NCBI GenBank assembly: GCA_033819885.1 | Contig: JAQYUZ010000036.1 | Location: 119,989-183,988, forward strand | Source of the DNA: Microbotryomycetes sp. JL201 | Taxonomy: Eukaryota; Basidiomycota; Microbotryomycetes | DNA length: 64,000 bases | Direction: 5' to 3' | In this document: one piece after another, positions 29,893 through 40,611 of the stretch | How positions within the stretch are numbered: the first letter of the stretch is position 1 | Layout of the letters: each line of letters opens with the position of its first letter | Notes under the pieces: generated by a model | The model's input: the letters and a program-made list of their open reading frames with translations, nothing else | Databases searched by the model: none | What the model was told of the DNA's origin: nothing | Translations under genes and position numbers: made by a program

Positions 29893-31083
29893 CTATATCT
29901 GTGACACTTCGGCCACCTTGATCAATTTTTCAAGATCAAACTGGTCCGGCTGCTCGTGGAAAGTCTTGAGTAGCTCCTGTCTTTGCATCTCGACATCTGT
30001 CGACTGGATATTGTTATAGAACAGTTGCATACGGACGGCCAGCATCTGCGCCTGCAATTGGTCTAGTGCGACGTTGTCGGTCACGTCACCTCGCATGAGC
30101 ACGACGTTATGCGACGCGGCCAGATCCGTGTAGTGCGTCAAAATCAAGTAAGGCTGTGAGAATTGCTGTCGTGCTTTATATTCGGCCAACGGCGTAAATA
30201 AGACTGTCGACGGGGAAGGGACAGCTTCAGTCACATTTGGGGGCTGTGGCAACAGGGCCCATTCCTTTACAACGTTCTCGTCAGTAACAAAAGACACATC
30301 ATCAGACAGAGGCCGCGACAACGCGCTCACCATCAGGTGCATCTCGACGGCGCCCGACTTGTCGGAACCGTCCACTTGCTCGCCTGGGACGTCACGTCCA
30401 AGCGGCAATACGAACATCGGATATTTTCTAGCAGTCTCAATCATCTTGTTGTAAGTCTCGACAGGGATCGCAGCCGACAAGAAACCCTTTGTTTGGTGAT
30501 ATGTCGTCCAGAGCTGCGAGAGCTGGTTCGTATTTAGCTCTGTCGCCTTTGTCAGGTCCATGATGGAGTGAAGGGGCTGAATTTGGACTTCTGTCAGGCT
30601 CATAGCTCATACTGATGGCCAGAAACACAAACTCGCCTTGACAGGTCCGTCCTTTGGCTTGGTAAACTCGCTTGCGGCCTGAGCGGTCGCTGATGGCGGT
30701 GGTCTCACGACCGTGGGCTGGGCCTCTGGTCCCTTGTCTGCCGGTCTACCTTGTTGTTCTGATCCCGCCTCGACTGGCTGCGGCTGACTGTTTGCAATGC
30801 GCTGCTTCTTTTGCCTGGCTTGTTCCGCCTCGGCTGTCCGTCGGCGGAGCTCATCCACAGTCATGCCTTGCTCCTTGGCCTTTGACTCGATGATAGCCGC
30901 GTACTTCTCCTCATAGAGTCTTCGCCTGCGCTCTATTCCTTGCTTGCCTCCAACAAGTTGCTCCCAATCGGGCGTCGCGTTCGCGAGCCGAGCTGACGTC
31001 GACAATGCGCGAGAGGTTACGACTGCTCGAGAGCAGCATGTAGCTCTGGCGAGCATCCATCGGCCTGTTGCTAAAGCTGCCAT
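29893..31083 (-). CDS. ATP11: F1-ATP synthase assembly chaperone Atp11
   Basis: Atp11 binds the F1 beta subunit in the mitochondrial matrix and delivers it for alpha3-beta3 hexamer assembly. The start at 31083 gives MAALATGRWMLARATCCSRA followed by RALSTSARLA, a typical mitochondrial presequence. A charged helix follows (GIERRRRLYEEKYAAII), then a Pro/Gln-rich linker. The conserved core is LWTTYHQTKGFLSAAIPVET, KYPMFVLPLGR, and TPLAEYKARQQFSQPYLILT. The C-terminal helix FHEQPDQFDLEKLIKVAEV closes the protein. One intron of about 42 nt lies near 30600-30645 (donor GTTTGT), joining the linker to VQIQPLHSIMDL. The gene is head to head with FMC1, another F1 assembly factor. Confidence 0.9.
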
Positions 31084-31176
31084 AGAACGCTTCGTCGGTC
31101 CGTGCTGGTTGAAGGCCGTTCAAAGGAAACCTGCGAAGTTGGAAGGACGGCTTTCTCATTCCGTTCTTGAACGACC
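31084..31176. promoter_or_regulatory. Bidirectional promoter between ATP11 and FMC1
   Basis: Only about 93 bp lie between the two start codons, so the genes share essentially all proximal promoter DNA. No TATA box is evident. Confidence 0.6.
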
Positions 31177-31819
31177 ATGACATCGCTTAACAGGCTGTAC
31201 AAAGCCACTTTGAGACAATTTGTCGCAAACGTCAGCGCTTCTGAATTGGCTCGTCATGTGCTACAGCCCCGCTGACGAGACATTCTCCTTTCCCACATGA
31301 TCCCGGTTGACATGCGCTTCAGTCGATCCACGAACGAGTTAAGCGATCTCCATCCATCCCAAAACACTTGCGTCAGATGTTCGACGGTGCAAAGACGCTC
31401 GAACCCGCATCGGCGCAGTTCATGGCGTTTGAGCGTCAAGTCGACAACATGGTCGTATTTCTCAAGGCGCACAGGCTGCACAAGGTCAGTGCCCATCGCC
31501 GACATGGCTCCTGTGCTGCCATTGCGTTTAAACACCCACGGTGGCGCTGGACTGGATTGCTCTCCGATCGAGGCTCATGAAGACTGTTGCGCGTGCACAG
31601 GAACTGGTCGAGCGATATAACCCAACGCATGGAATGACCGACGACGAGCGTGCCCGACGGAGTGCCAACATGGTTGGCTTGCAATTCCCAGACGAGGCGA
31701 AGCGGACACCAACGTCGAGCGAGCAAGTTGACCAAATGCCGGCGTCAGACGCAGCAAGTGACAAGCCAAGGGGAACATTGCAGACGATGCGAGTCAAGAC
31801 GCCCTTTCACGGCGAGTAA
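31177..31819 (+). CDS. FMC1: Fmc1, mitochondrial F1-ATPase assembly/stability factor
   Basis: Fmc1 is a small matrix LYR-type protein that supports Atp12 in assembling F1, mainly under heat stress in yeast. The N-terminus MTSLNRLYKATLRQFVAN carries the LYR-like start of the family. The C-terminal half is diagnostic: VARAQELVERYNPTHGMT then DDERARRSANMVGLQFPD, which parallels the yeast Fmc1 end. The first intron starts after VAN (31231) or 27 nt before the alternative donor near 31267; both keep frame and end at the CTTCAG before SIHERVKRS. A second intron before LMKTVARA is needed by phase; a donor at GTTTAAAC near 31530 fits, though GTCAGT at 31485 looks stronger and is out of phase. A Ser/Asp-rich tail of about 40 residues extends past the yeast end. 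Confidence 0.82.
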
Positions 31820-32155
31820 AGCCCCAAGTTTCCTCAGCTGTAGAGAGGCAAACCCTTCGCCTTCGTCTCTGCGGAGTCCGCCTATTCCCCAAAACATGTT
31901 GTAACGATAGCGTAGAGCTCGTCGAGCGCTGAATGCGCAAGGTCATGATGCCGGTAGCAAAAAAATCAAAGTGTACAAACATGACAGCTACCCAAAGCTC
32001 TCGCCACCTTCAAGTAATCGAGACTTCGCCGACCGTTGCGATGCACGTTATCCGTCAACGTTCTATACGCCATGTCGTCAAACAGTATTGAAAACCGAGA
32101 TTCATGTCCGGTGAACGAAAGAAGCAAGACCGCAATCGTCGGCAGAGCGAGACGC
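31820..32155. other. Convergent 3' region, FMC1 and RPL39
   Basis: About 335 bp between two stop codons. The open frames here on the minus strand are downstream of the true eL39 stop and look spurious. Confidence 0.4.
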
Positions 32156-32499
32156 TTAGAGGTTGAGCTACGGTACAGAGACAAATTAGCCTCGTCGCAC
32201 AAAGACAGGTAACCAAATGGGCTGCAGCTCACCTTTGTGCGGCGCCAGTGTCGTCGCTTGGCTGTCAAGATCAGGAACCAAAATCAGCAGGTGCTCCGGA
32301 CATCGAATAGCTCAATGTTGCGCACTGTTGTACTGGATCTTGGTCTCAGCACGGAGACGAATCCATTGGGGGATGGGCCTGGCACGTAGTATCTCATGTC
32401 AATATTGCGAAGCGGACGCAAGCGAAGGCTGCCTGACCTGTTCTGCTTGGCAGCCTTGGCCAAGACGACCTTGGTGCGGAACGACTTGTTGGACGGCAT
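32156..32499 (-). CDS. RPL39: Ribosomal protein eL39
   Basis: eL39 is the smallest widely conserved 60S protein and lines the exit tunnel. Four exons rebuild exactly 51 residues, the normal length. Exon 1 is MPSNKSFRTKVVLAKAAKQN plus AG; exon 2 gives RPIPQWIRLRAETKIQYN; exon 3 gives TKRRHWRRTK; exon 4 is just LNL and the stop (TAA at 32156-32158). All joins keep phase with standard GT-AG ends. Three introns in 51 codons is intron-dense, as is usual for ribosomal protein genes in basidiomycetes. I looked for snoRNA boxes in the introns and saw none I could support. Confidence 0.93.
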
Positions 32500-32917
32500 G
32501 ACGCTGGACAAGAAAATGCAGAGCGTGATCGTCAGTCGGGGTTTGAATGGCGATCGCGAGAGTGCATAGCCGTCGGCGGCCAGTGAGCCGGGGTCGAATA
32601 TGGCCATCTCGAGTGAACAGCTAGGTGTTTCACACATGCGCGTCCGAGGTCACCGACGAGCGGGCGCCGCTGTTGGTGGGCTGGCCATTTTCAGCTAGTC
32701 GTTCGCTCGCAATCCTTCCTGATGTCCTTCTGCACTCCGGGGCAAGCACTTGTAGCTATTCCAGCCCCACAATACAGCCATACACGGCGCCCGTGTCGGC
32801 TTGCGCATGGCTGTTCGCCCAGCCGGGCCTTGCTGAAAAACTGGTCAAGGCTGTCCGTCGTGACCGCATGACGACGTGCAAGCGACCGTCGAATGGCGCA
32901 GAAGCAAATTGACGGAC
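32500..32917. promoter_or_regulatory. Divergent promoter region, RPL39 and BAG cochaperone gene
   Basis: About 420 bp upstream of both genes. The N-terminal exon of the BAG gene is uncertain, so part of this could be transcribed. No known ribosomal-protein promoter box was recognised. Confidence 0.4.
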
Positions 32918-34661
32918 ATGTTGATGTGGACTGGGCGCGTTCACTTACGTGGTGCAGGCACTGGGCGTCAGACGGATCAGCAACTGTTCTGCGCCGGCGG
33001 CGGGCAACCAACCGCGACAGGCGGATATTCTTTAATTTTCGTTCCCTGCCGGAGGAGTTCGTGTAAAAGAGCTCCACAAGCAAATTCGAGGGAAGACGTG
33101 AATTATGGCTGTAAACGTACTCAGGCGCTCGTGGACGTCCTCGGCGACTCTGGTGAGCATACTTCATCATGCTGCGGATGGCTTCGTGGTCACCAGATGA
33201 AGTCGCAAGCAGCTTGCAATTGCACGATAACACAGCCGACGCTGCCCACGCTGCTTGCCACAATTATAAGTGACAAGACCTTGCAGCGACTGCACTACAT
33301 TCCGCCAAGCTGGCGGCACAACTCGGCTCGCTGGGAGCTTCGCTGCACAACGCGACAGTGACGGCAGCCGTCGACTTCTTGCACCACCATCGAGATTCAC
33401 AGCTCGTGCAGCTACTTCTGAGGGGCACGAGTAAGTGGACGTTGAGCTCTCACGGCCTTGGCGGAAGCGAGCACGTTCGCGCCGAGGACTTCAACCTGAC
33501 GTGTGTTCCTGTCGCAGACAATCCTCGCATACTTAAAGTTGTCTCGACAGCGAGCGACTTTGCCAGCGAACACAGCGCTTACCTCGTCGCAGTATCTGCT
33601 TTCGTCGCCCAAGCGGGCCTCGTCACCTATAACAAAAGAAGACAGCGTCGGAGAGCCAACACAGTACGTCTACAAGAAAGAGCATACAGAGTAGCAGAGA
33701 TCAAGCAGGCACGACTGGAGGAAATGTCGGATCTCGGACTCGGTGACGGCATCACGGGACTCTTCGGCGGCAAGGGAAAAGTTGGGTTCGGTGAAGTGGA
33801 GGTGCAGTGGGGCAAGGAAAAGTGAGCATCTCTTCTTGACAGTCTCGCTTGCTTGAGGCGGCTCGCTCAACCTTGTGGGGAGTAGAATCCGGGTTCCGTT
33901 GCCGCCCCCCAATTCGCCATTGTCGTCGTTCAAGGATACTTTATACAACATCACTGGTGTATCACCGTCGCACATGAAGGTGCGTCGCGCTGGTGTGGCT
34001 TCCTCTCACGATGCTGACCTGACGCAATGTCTTCCAGCTGATCTATTCGGGAGGCTTGATGAAAGACGACCTTGCACCACTCAGCAGTTTCGGTTTGGTT
34101 GAAGAGGCTTCACCTGAAGCTTCTGCATCATCTGGCTCGACGTCCTTTTGGGATTCCTGGTCATTCAGGTCTTCGAAATCGTCTCGCAAGCTCAAAAAAG
34201 TTGTCATGATCGGATCCAAGGACACCTCGGCTGTGGTCGAAGACAGGTTAAAGACACGTCCTGACTTGTTGTTGCCGGGCTCTGAGGAAGCTATAGTGCC
34301 AAAAACACAGGCAGACGAAGCGACAGTCATCAAGCAAATCAAAGACGTTGCAGACGGCAAAGTTGAAGAGCTTGAGCCAATGGTTGCGTCAGTCGAGGAC
34401 TTTGTTCGAAAGAACGACGCCGCCAACAATCCGGAGAGATCTTCCGATTCAGCTGGTGCATCTCCCAATCCACGAACGTTGATCTTTGCGTCGGAGGCGC
34501 TGCTGCAATCGTTGCTCAAGCTCGATTCGATAGAAATTCCGAGTACGTATGTCGATGCCAGGGCGGAACGCAAAAAAGGTGTCAAGACGCTCCAGGCGGC
34601 ATTAGATCGGGTGGACGGGCTCAAAGACGAGTTCAAGAGCGCGTTGGCCTCATCAAAGTAG
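32918..34661 (+). CDS. Membrane-anchored UBL-BAG domain Hsp70 cochaperone
   Basis: BAG proteins are nucleotide-exchange factors for Hsp70; the layout resembles fission yeast Bag102 and yeast Snl1. Five exons (32918-33152, 33287-33430, 33518-33821, 33883-33979, 34038-34661) sum to 467 codons in frame. In order: an N-terminal region with a helix TALHSAKLAAQLGSLG; a hydrophobic segment AYLVAVSAFVAQAGLVTY followed by KRRQRRRAN, a likely membrane anchor; a ubiquitin-like domain from VEVQWGKENRIRVPLP to GVSPSHMKLIYSGGLMKDD; a Ser-rich basic linker (SSKSSRKLKKVVMIG); and a C-terminal helical BAG domain from about residue 350, with DSIEIPSTYVDARAERKKGV. The first 60 residues (to about VLGDS) are low-complexity and may not be the true start. 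Confidence 0.78.
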
Positions 34662-35636
34662 CGTCTTTCTCCCTGTGTCTTGTAAAGTGTCTACTATACG
34701 CCAATCACTGTAACGTTATTAGGGCAAAGACCTAGTTTGGGTCAGCCGGGCTTTCAGGTCACCCAATGGACACTGGCCGTTTCGGGCGGATCCGCGGGCT
34801 GATCTTGACATTCGAAGGCTTTCTGCAAAGAAAACACTTCATTTTCTCAATAGTGCATTCGCAACTTGTCGGCCTTGATGTCACGCTCATCATGTGCCTG
34901 GAACTGCGAAGAGGGTTTGCTGGTGATCTCATCGACTTGTGCTCGATTGTGCGACGCCATTGTTGCTTTAACGATCAAGATTCGGACAGTTTCGCAGGTG
35001 CTCGTACGTCTTGAATGAAACAAACACAAGCAAGTGGTGGCGTTGCGGGATCGCCGCCGCCGCTCGCGGCCATAGTGCCGTACGTGACCCTACCAGTTGA
35101 GCCAAAGCACTATGTATAGCCCTCTAGGCTGCCTGGTGTGTATTTGATTGCACAAAACTCGCCACGTTGATAGCAAGAGCAAAGGCTAGTAAAATGGCTG
35201 CCGGGGTTGCGCGCGGAGAGGCTGCCAAGATACATGTATTACCTTGCAGATATCACAAATCCATGGTCAGACAAGACACGAAGGCGTCTGACAGGTGCAG
35301 GCCAGGCCCGCAACTTCGAACAGCTGCGAGGCCAGCAAACGGTCCGCTTTGGGAAGGTGGCAATACTTTAAATTTCTGCGAGCAGAAGCGCGCGCGCCTT
35401 GAACGGCAACTCGAGCTCCAAGTTCTCGAAAGCTCTGATCATATGGGCAACAATCTATCCGAGGCGAAGATTGCGGACGAGCAGCAAGATTGTCATATTG
35501 CAGGGCACAGACCTTAATTGGAGCCATCGCCTCTTTCTTGCCACATTATCAAAGACGACTAGACGAGACGATTATCGACAGGACTGCTCGTTTGCACATA
35601 GCCGCAAGTGTTTCGTGTCTGGCTCGAGAGCCGGCG
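34662..35636. other. Long intergenic region with a possible small minus-strand gene
   Basis: At about 975 bp this is the longest gap in the window. A minus-strand ATG at 34960 (context CAACAATGG) opens a 37-codon frame MASHNRAQVDEITSKPSSQF..., ending at 34847. An intron from AAGTTGCG to TTTGCAG could extend it by about 20 codons. It resembles no family I know. The rest holds no credible coding frame; a tRNA-like A-box on the minus strand near 35085-35105 lacks a B-box. Confidence 0.3.
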
Positions 35637-38600
35637 ATGGCGTCCACTGTCGGCGTCTGTGACGGCCTCGACACGGGCCTCGGCGCCCCCAACTCGACAC
35701 CAAAGCCGGGATACACCAGCGACTCGTCCGAGTTCACGTCTCCTGCTCAGGCGCACGAATTTGTGCGGCATCGAGGTGCACGACGAGAGGACCATAATGC
35801 AGACTCGAGCGCAGACGAAGAGGTTCCAGAAGCGCGCCCGAGGAGGTTCTATGACCATACCAGCCAGTTGCAACGAGTTAGCGCAGGATCGCACACTCAC
35901 ACACTTGAGCAACCTTATGCCGACAAATCAGCTTTGAGCGGCCTTCAACTCGACCCGCCCGCGTGGCCAGGAGCCACACGGCCAGCTCGACCTTCGCCAG
36001 TCACTTCGCGCCGCAGCTCAACACAGCGTGTGCAATCGACGAATGACTCAAACCGCAACAGCAAGCGCACGTCAAGCTCTTCACTGCAATTTCGGGCGGG
36101 TGACGACATCAGACCGGCATCCCGTAGAGTCCCCTCAACCGACTCGTTTGCTTCGACAGCGCCATCGACCACGTCAGCCGGATCGTCCGGGAGCCGAAGA
36201 CCGTTCCTCGTGCCACGATCAGCATTGCGTACAGACGACTGCTTCGGTCTCGACTTTTCGTTCCTGTCGGAAGAGCCACCATCTCGGTCGAGTTACACAA
36301 GCACATTCGCGACCGGCAACCTCAGACGAGGCTCCGTTGAGCAGTCGCGAGCACGCCGACCAGCAAGCATTGCGTCAGACAAGACTGCAACACGGTCTCC
36401 TAGGCATGGTGACAGCTTCAAGCGTTCTGGCTCGAACAGTGAGTTGCGTTGGTGAAGCGTGAGCGAACGATGAGTAACACTTCCCGGCCTTTAGAGCCTT
36501 CATCCTTGCGCGCGACCAGCTCAGCAGCGTCGTTACCATTTCCTTCCCGACCTAGACCCGCTCGCACTGTGTCAAAAGACTCTGTGCATGAGACAGACTT
36601 GGCTTCCGCCGTCAGCCCGGCCTCGAGTCATGCGGCGTTGCCAAGTCCTCCGCTCGTCGGAGATGTGCGCCGGGCGTCGGCAGTGTCGTCAATGTCATTC
36701 ACGTCTACGGCAAGTTCGTGCACAAGCGGCTTCTTCAGTGGCGCAAGATCTCGCAACCTGTCTTCAGACCTGGACGTCGAAGGCACGAGCGGAGAGCTGC
36801 CGCAAGCAACGCTTGCTGAAAGCGGACCCGAAGCGATAGAGAAACGTAAAAGGCTCGTCGAGTTTTTGGATCAAACGGCAGAGGCCATGGAGGGCGGCAA
36901 GTCTCTCGCCATGGTGTTGCCCGAGACGAAAGCGACAGAGTCCGAGCCGGCAAAGACAATGTCCCAGTTGGCAGAGGCTGCACCTCTCCGCACCCCAGCG
37001 CAGATAGAGTACAGGCATCCGTTTGCAGCGATGCCAGTTGTCGGATGCGAGCAAGAGGACACAACGCGGTCTCCGAAAGACAACGGCTTGCTTGGTGCCC
37101 AGTTTGATTCGCTCAAGACGGCATCACCCTCCACGCCAAGAGCAGATCCGAAGCGACACAGCCCTCTCAATAGCGAAGACCCGCGCATCTCGGTCTATTT
37201 TACACCTGACCCGAGTGACAAGGAAGAAAATATGGAAAACAGCGAGGCGCAAGGATCCGGACCCGCAGAGGCCGTCACAAGTGGCGGTTTGGGCTTTAAA
37301 TTTGACATCAAGTCCAGTCTGATCGCACCTGACCGATCACCATCTACTGTCCGGGCCAATTCTCCAGCAAGCTTCAGACAACCAATTCAGGATGACACAC
37401 CGTCGCCGCCGGCAAAGGATCAGGGCAATAACGAACTGCCCTCGCCTGTTGCTGCCATCCCGGACGACGTGGCGCAAGAAATGGAACGCCGAGCAAAGAT
37501 GGCGGACAAGCGCAAACGAACAATCTCGGAGCTGATCGAGACGGAAGCCACGTACGCCAGCGACATGGTCATTGTTCGCGAAATTTATCTGGCTCGAGCC
37601 AAAGGGGCAGGTCAGTCATCGTACTTGGCTATATGGTATGCTCGGGCAGCTGACACTAGCTTGTAGATATCGGCTCTATTGCGGATCGCGTTATGGCTTC
37701 AGGTCTCGGTCTCAGTCACTCTGCTGCTGCGTCGCCGCCTTCTCCCTTGCCTAATCGTCCTGGCAGTTCCCTTTCATTCGGACAATCTTCAGCAGGTTCT
37801 GCCAGGGCAATCGACTTGCGCAGGGCGACGCTGGTGGACGCCCGACGCAAGTCAATGACCCCATCCTTTCAGTCCAAACTCGACAAGAGGCGCGCGACGT
37901 TGGCATTGCAGGAGCCAACTGCAAAAATGGGTCGGCCTGTCATGTCTCCAAAGGACCTACATGTCGTTTTTGCGAACCTGGAAGAAGTGTCGCAGTTCGC
38001 CGAATTGTTCGCCGAAGTGCTCGCCACAGCAAAAGGCAGCGAAGATCCGGACGAGATGGACGATCAAATTGGACAAGTGTTTTGCGAGATGGTGAGCTTT
38101 TCCGGGATTCAAGCTGTCAACGCGTCAATAACACGCTGCTGTTTCAGATTCCTCGCATCGAAAAGATCTATTCGACGTACTGCTCCAGGCACGATCGTGC
38201 GATCAATCGACTGCAAGAGCTCGAGCCCGAGATCAAAGCATATCTGACAGACTGCCGTGCTTTGAGCTCGGGTCGCACCCAGGCTTGGGATCTCGGCAGC
38301 TTATTGATCAAACCGGTCCAACGCGCTCTGAAGTCGGTTAACCTTTGGAGTCGCTTGTTATTGTTTCTGACAACATCCGTTTTGCAGGTATCCGCTGCTG
38401 CTTGATCAGATCTTGGCTCTCACACCTGAGGATCACCCTGACCGACACGACCTGTTGCGTGCCAACGAGATGATTCTCGGCGTCGCCGAGCACATCAATG
38501 AGCAAAAACAGCGCTACCGCCCCATGGATCGCGTCAAGCGCGAAGTCAAGAAGGAAGTCAACGCTCGCCGAGAATCGACCAAGTCCATATCGTCTGCGGT

Positions 38601-40455
38601 CACGAAAAAGTTTTTGCGGTCTTCAGTGTCAAAGCCGAAGCAGCCGAGTACAACGGAGCAGAGCGAGCGCGACGACATGTTCGACACATTAGCCCACCTT
38701 GTGGATTCTACCCGCTCTTCCGTATTGCGGTTTTCGAACGAGATGCGCGACTGGTCGAGGTCAACTAAGGCGCAGCTCGAAGCTCAAGTGACCCTTGTCG
38801 ATGGCTGGATTCAAATGTACGCGCCGCTGCAGGGCGAGGAAGAGTCGCCTCTGTATCAGCGTCTCGTTATTTTCCTGGAAGAGGTATTGGACCCAATCAT
38901 CGATGGTCCGTGGCGCGAACTGGTGAGTACCCTTCTCTCTTCAAGGAGTACACGGCATTGAAACAATTCTGTTTCAGGACTATGAGATTCGAAAATCCCT
39001 GTTGCTCAAAACCGACCACCTTTTGAGCCTGTTTGAGTCGCCTCGCCAGTTCATTGCTAAGCGCAATGACAAGATGCTCGACCATTCGCGCTATCTCGCA
39101 AAAAAGCTATCCGCCGATAGACGGGGCTCGGAGGAGTTTCTCGACTTGTCCAATAGGCTGCTCGAGGAACTCCCGCGATTCCTTAACAGCGTTTCTCGAT
39201 ATTACGACATCATTGCCGGACACTTTGCTGGAGCGCAAGAAGCATACCAAGAGGCTGTACAGGAGCGGTGGCAAGCTTTCGCCGACGAGTACCTTCCGGC
39301 AAACAATTGCACAGAGGTCACCTCGAGCCAACAGCAGGCGGTCATGGATATGATGCACAGGCTCGCCATTGGCTTGGGGACAGCATCAAACTGTACGTCT
39401 CTGCGGCATTTTGTGATTGATCCCAAGCTCAATTCGCGTTCAACAGCCGCGATTTCTGTGCCCATCTTGACACGAAGGCGCCAGAGTCAAGCGACACAGA
39501 CCAACAAGGCAGACACTTCTAGGCGAGCATCGCTGAATGGAGCGCCAACGAACCGCCCGAGCTCAATAATGTCTGTGAAAGGCCGCTCCTTGAACCGAGT
39601 CAGCATGACAACTAATCGCAGCAGCATCAACTCGGATTCATCGACGCCGTCCTTCGGGATATCGTCTAACAGCGGTGCCTCATCAATTGGAGGCCCAACC
39701 ACACCGCCGGCTGCCGTCAGCTCGAGGCCGTCGTCCAAAGGCTTCTCGCCAGCGCATCGCAGGACATTCTCAAGTGGCGGGCGATTCGATCATCCGCTGC
39801 CGCAATTACCCATCCAAGAAGTCAACTCGTCCGAGTCAGAGGCGTCGAATTCTCGCCGCTACCACACGCCGCCAGTCTCCCGTGCGTCTATCAACGGGTA
39901 CGACAGTTCGGATCTCGAGAATGTCGGCAACTTGGCAACTTCGGCTCGGCCCCGACCTTCTTCGCAACAGAGCGCTCCAACGAGGCCGCCTCTTGGCCGC
40001 AATAATTATACAGATGGGTCCAACTCGTCTCTGTCTGATGGGCGTTACTTGGCGAGATACACCGAGTACCTCGAGGCGGGCGATAAGTTTGATTTCTCGA
40101 GCGACCAGAACGATGAGGACGACGTGGATGAGGAATTTGAGCACTACGAGCGGTTGTACACGGCTCAAGCAATGCACAGCTCCACTTCCAAGGTGTCGCC
40201 TGGGTTCCGAAGCGGTTTCCCGATCCACGCGTTCCAGGTGAGTCGCGAAATGCTTCACTCACCCGCTACTAGCGTTTCTGACTTTTCGTTCAGATCGGAG
40301 ACCGCATCGATGTCGTCCTTGAAGAGGCGGACCGTGCTGAAGGTGGTGCCGGGTGGTTGCTTGGACGCAAGTGTGAAGACGGAACGCTCGGATGGGTCCG
40401 AACTGAATGGTTCCATTTGGAGGAAGAGGACGATGAGGAGGTCGAGTTCATGTAG
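35637..40455 (+). CDS. RhoGEF with DH, BAR and SH3 domains (Tuba/Gef1 type)
   Basis: The architecture matches dynamin-binding protein (Tuba) and fission yeast Gef1, exchange factors for Cdc42 that also bend or bind membranes. The N-terminal 600 or so residues are Ser/Pro-rich and probably disordered. The DH domain starts at KRKRTISELIETEATYASDM and includes AWDLGSLLIKPVQR followed by YPLLLDQILALTPEDHPD; within it is a Ser-rich insert (about 37,700-37,900). The BAR domain follows with FDTLAHLVDSTRSSVLRFSN, then LLKTDHLLSLFESPRQFIAK and EEFLDLSNRLLEELPRFLNS. After a second disordered region the last exon encodes an SH3-like end: IGDRIDVVLEEADRAEG, GAGWLLGRKCEDGTLGWV. At least seven introns; 36439-36494, with SN-K-PSSL across it, is well supported. 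It likely acts at polarity sites. Confidence 0.85.
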
Positions 40456-40611
40456 ATAATCATTGTTGTCGCATCTTTTGCATTACATGCCATCGAGCAT
40501 TGGCCCTATTCACACTTGTCGAGAAGATCCGGAAACCAAAAAAAAAAAAAAAAAACAATGAAAAATACACAAATCAGTCACGATCATAGGCCAGCACCCG
40601 AAAAACGATTC
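40456..40611. other. Convergent 3' gap with an A18 tract
   Basis: The gap between the RhoGEF and permease stop codons contains 18 A in a row at 40538-40555. No gene is visible. Confidence 0.6.

Noticed and set aside
30600-30645. Possible GC-AG intron (AAG|GCGAGT) in ATP11
   Set aside because: Phase does not fit; a GT donor five bases downstream (GTTTGT) joins to the same acceptor in frame.
31966-32268. Minus-strand frame starting near KRRHWRRTK with a long tail
   Set aside because: It is eL39 exon 3 read through its last intron; the spliced end LNL gives the correct 51-residue protein.
34766-35014. Plus-strand frame of 82 codons (MDTGRFGRIRGLIL...)
   Set aside because: No family features, no splice context, and it opposes the equally weak minus-strand frame; not supported as a gene.
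35065-35110. Minus-strand TGGCTCAACTGG, resembling a tRNA A-box
   Set aside because: No B-box (GGTTCRANNC) follows at a usable distance, and no acceptor stem pairs.
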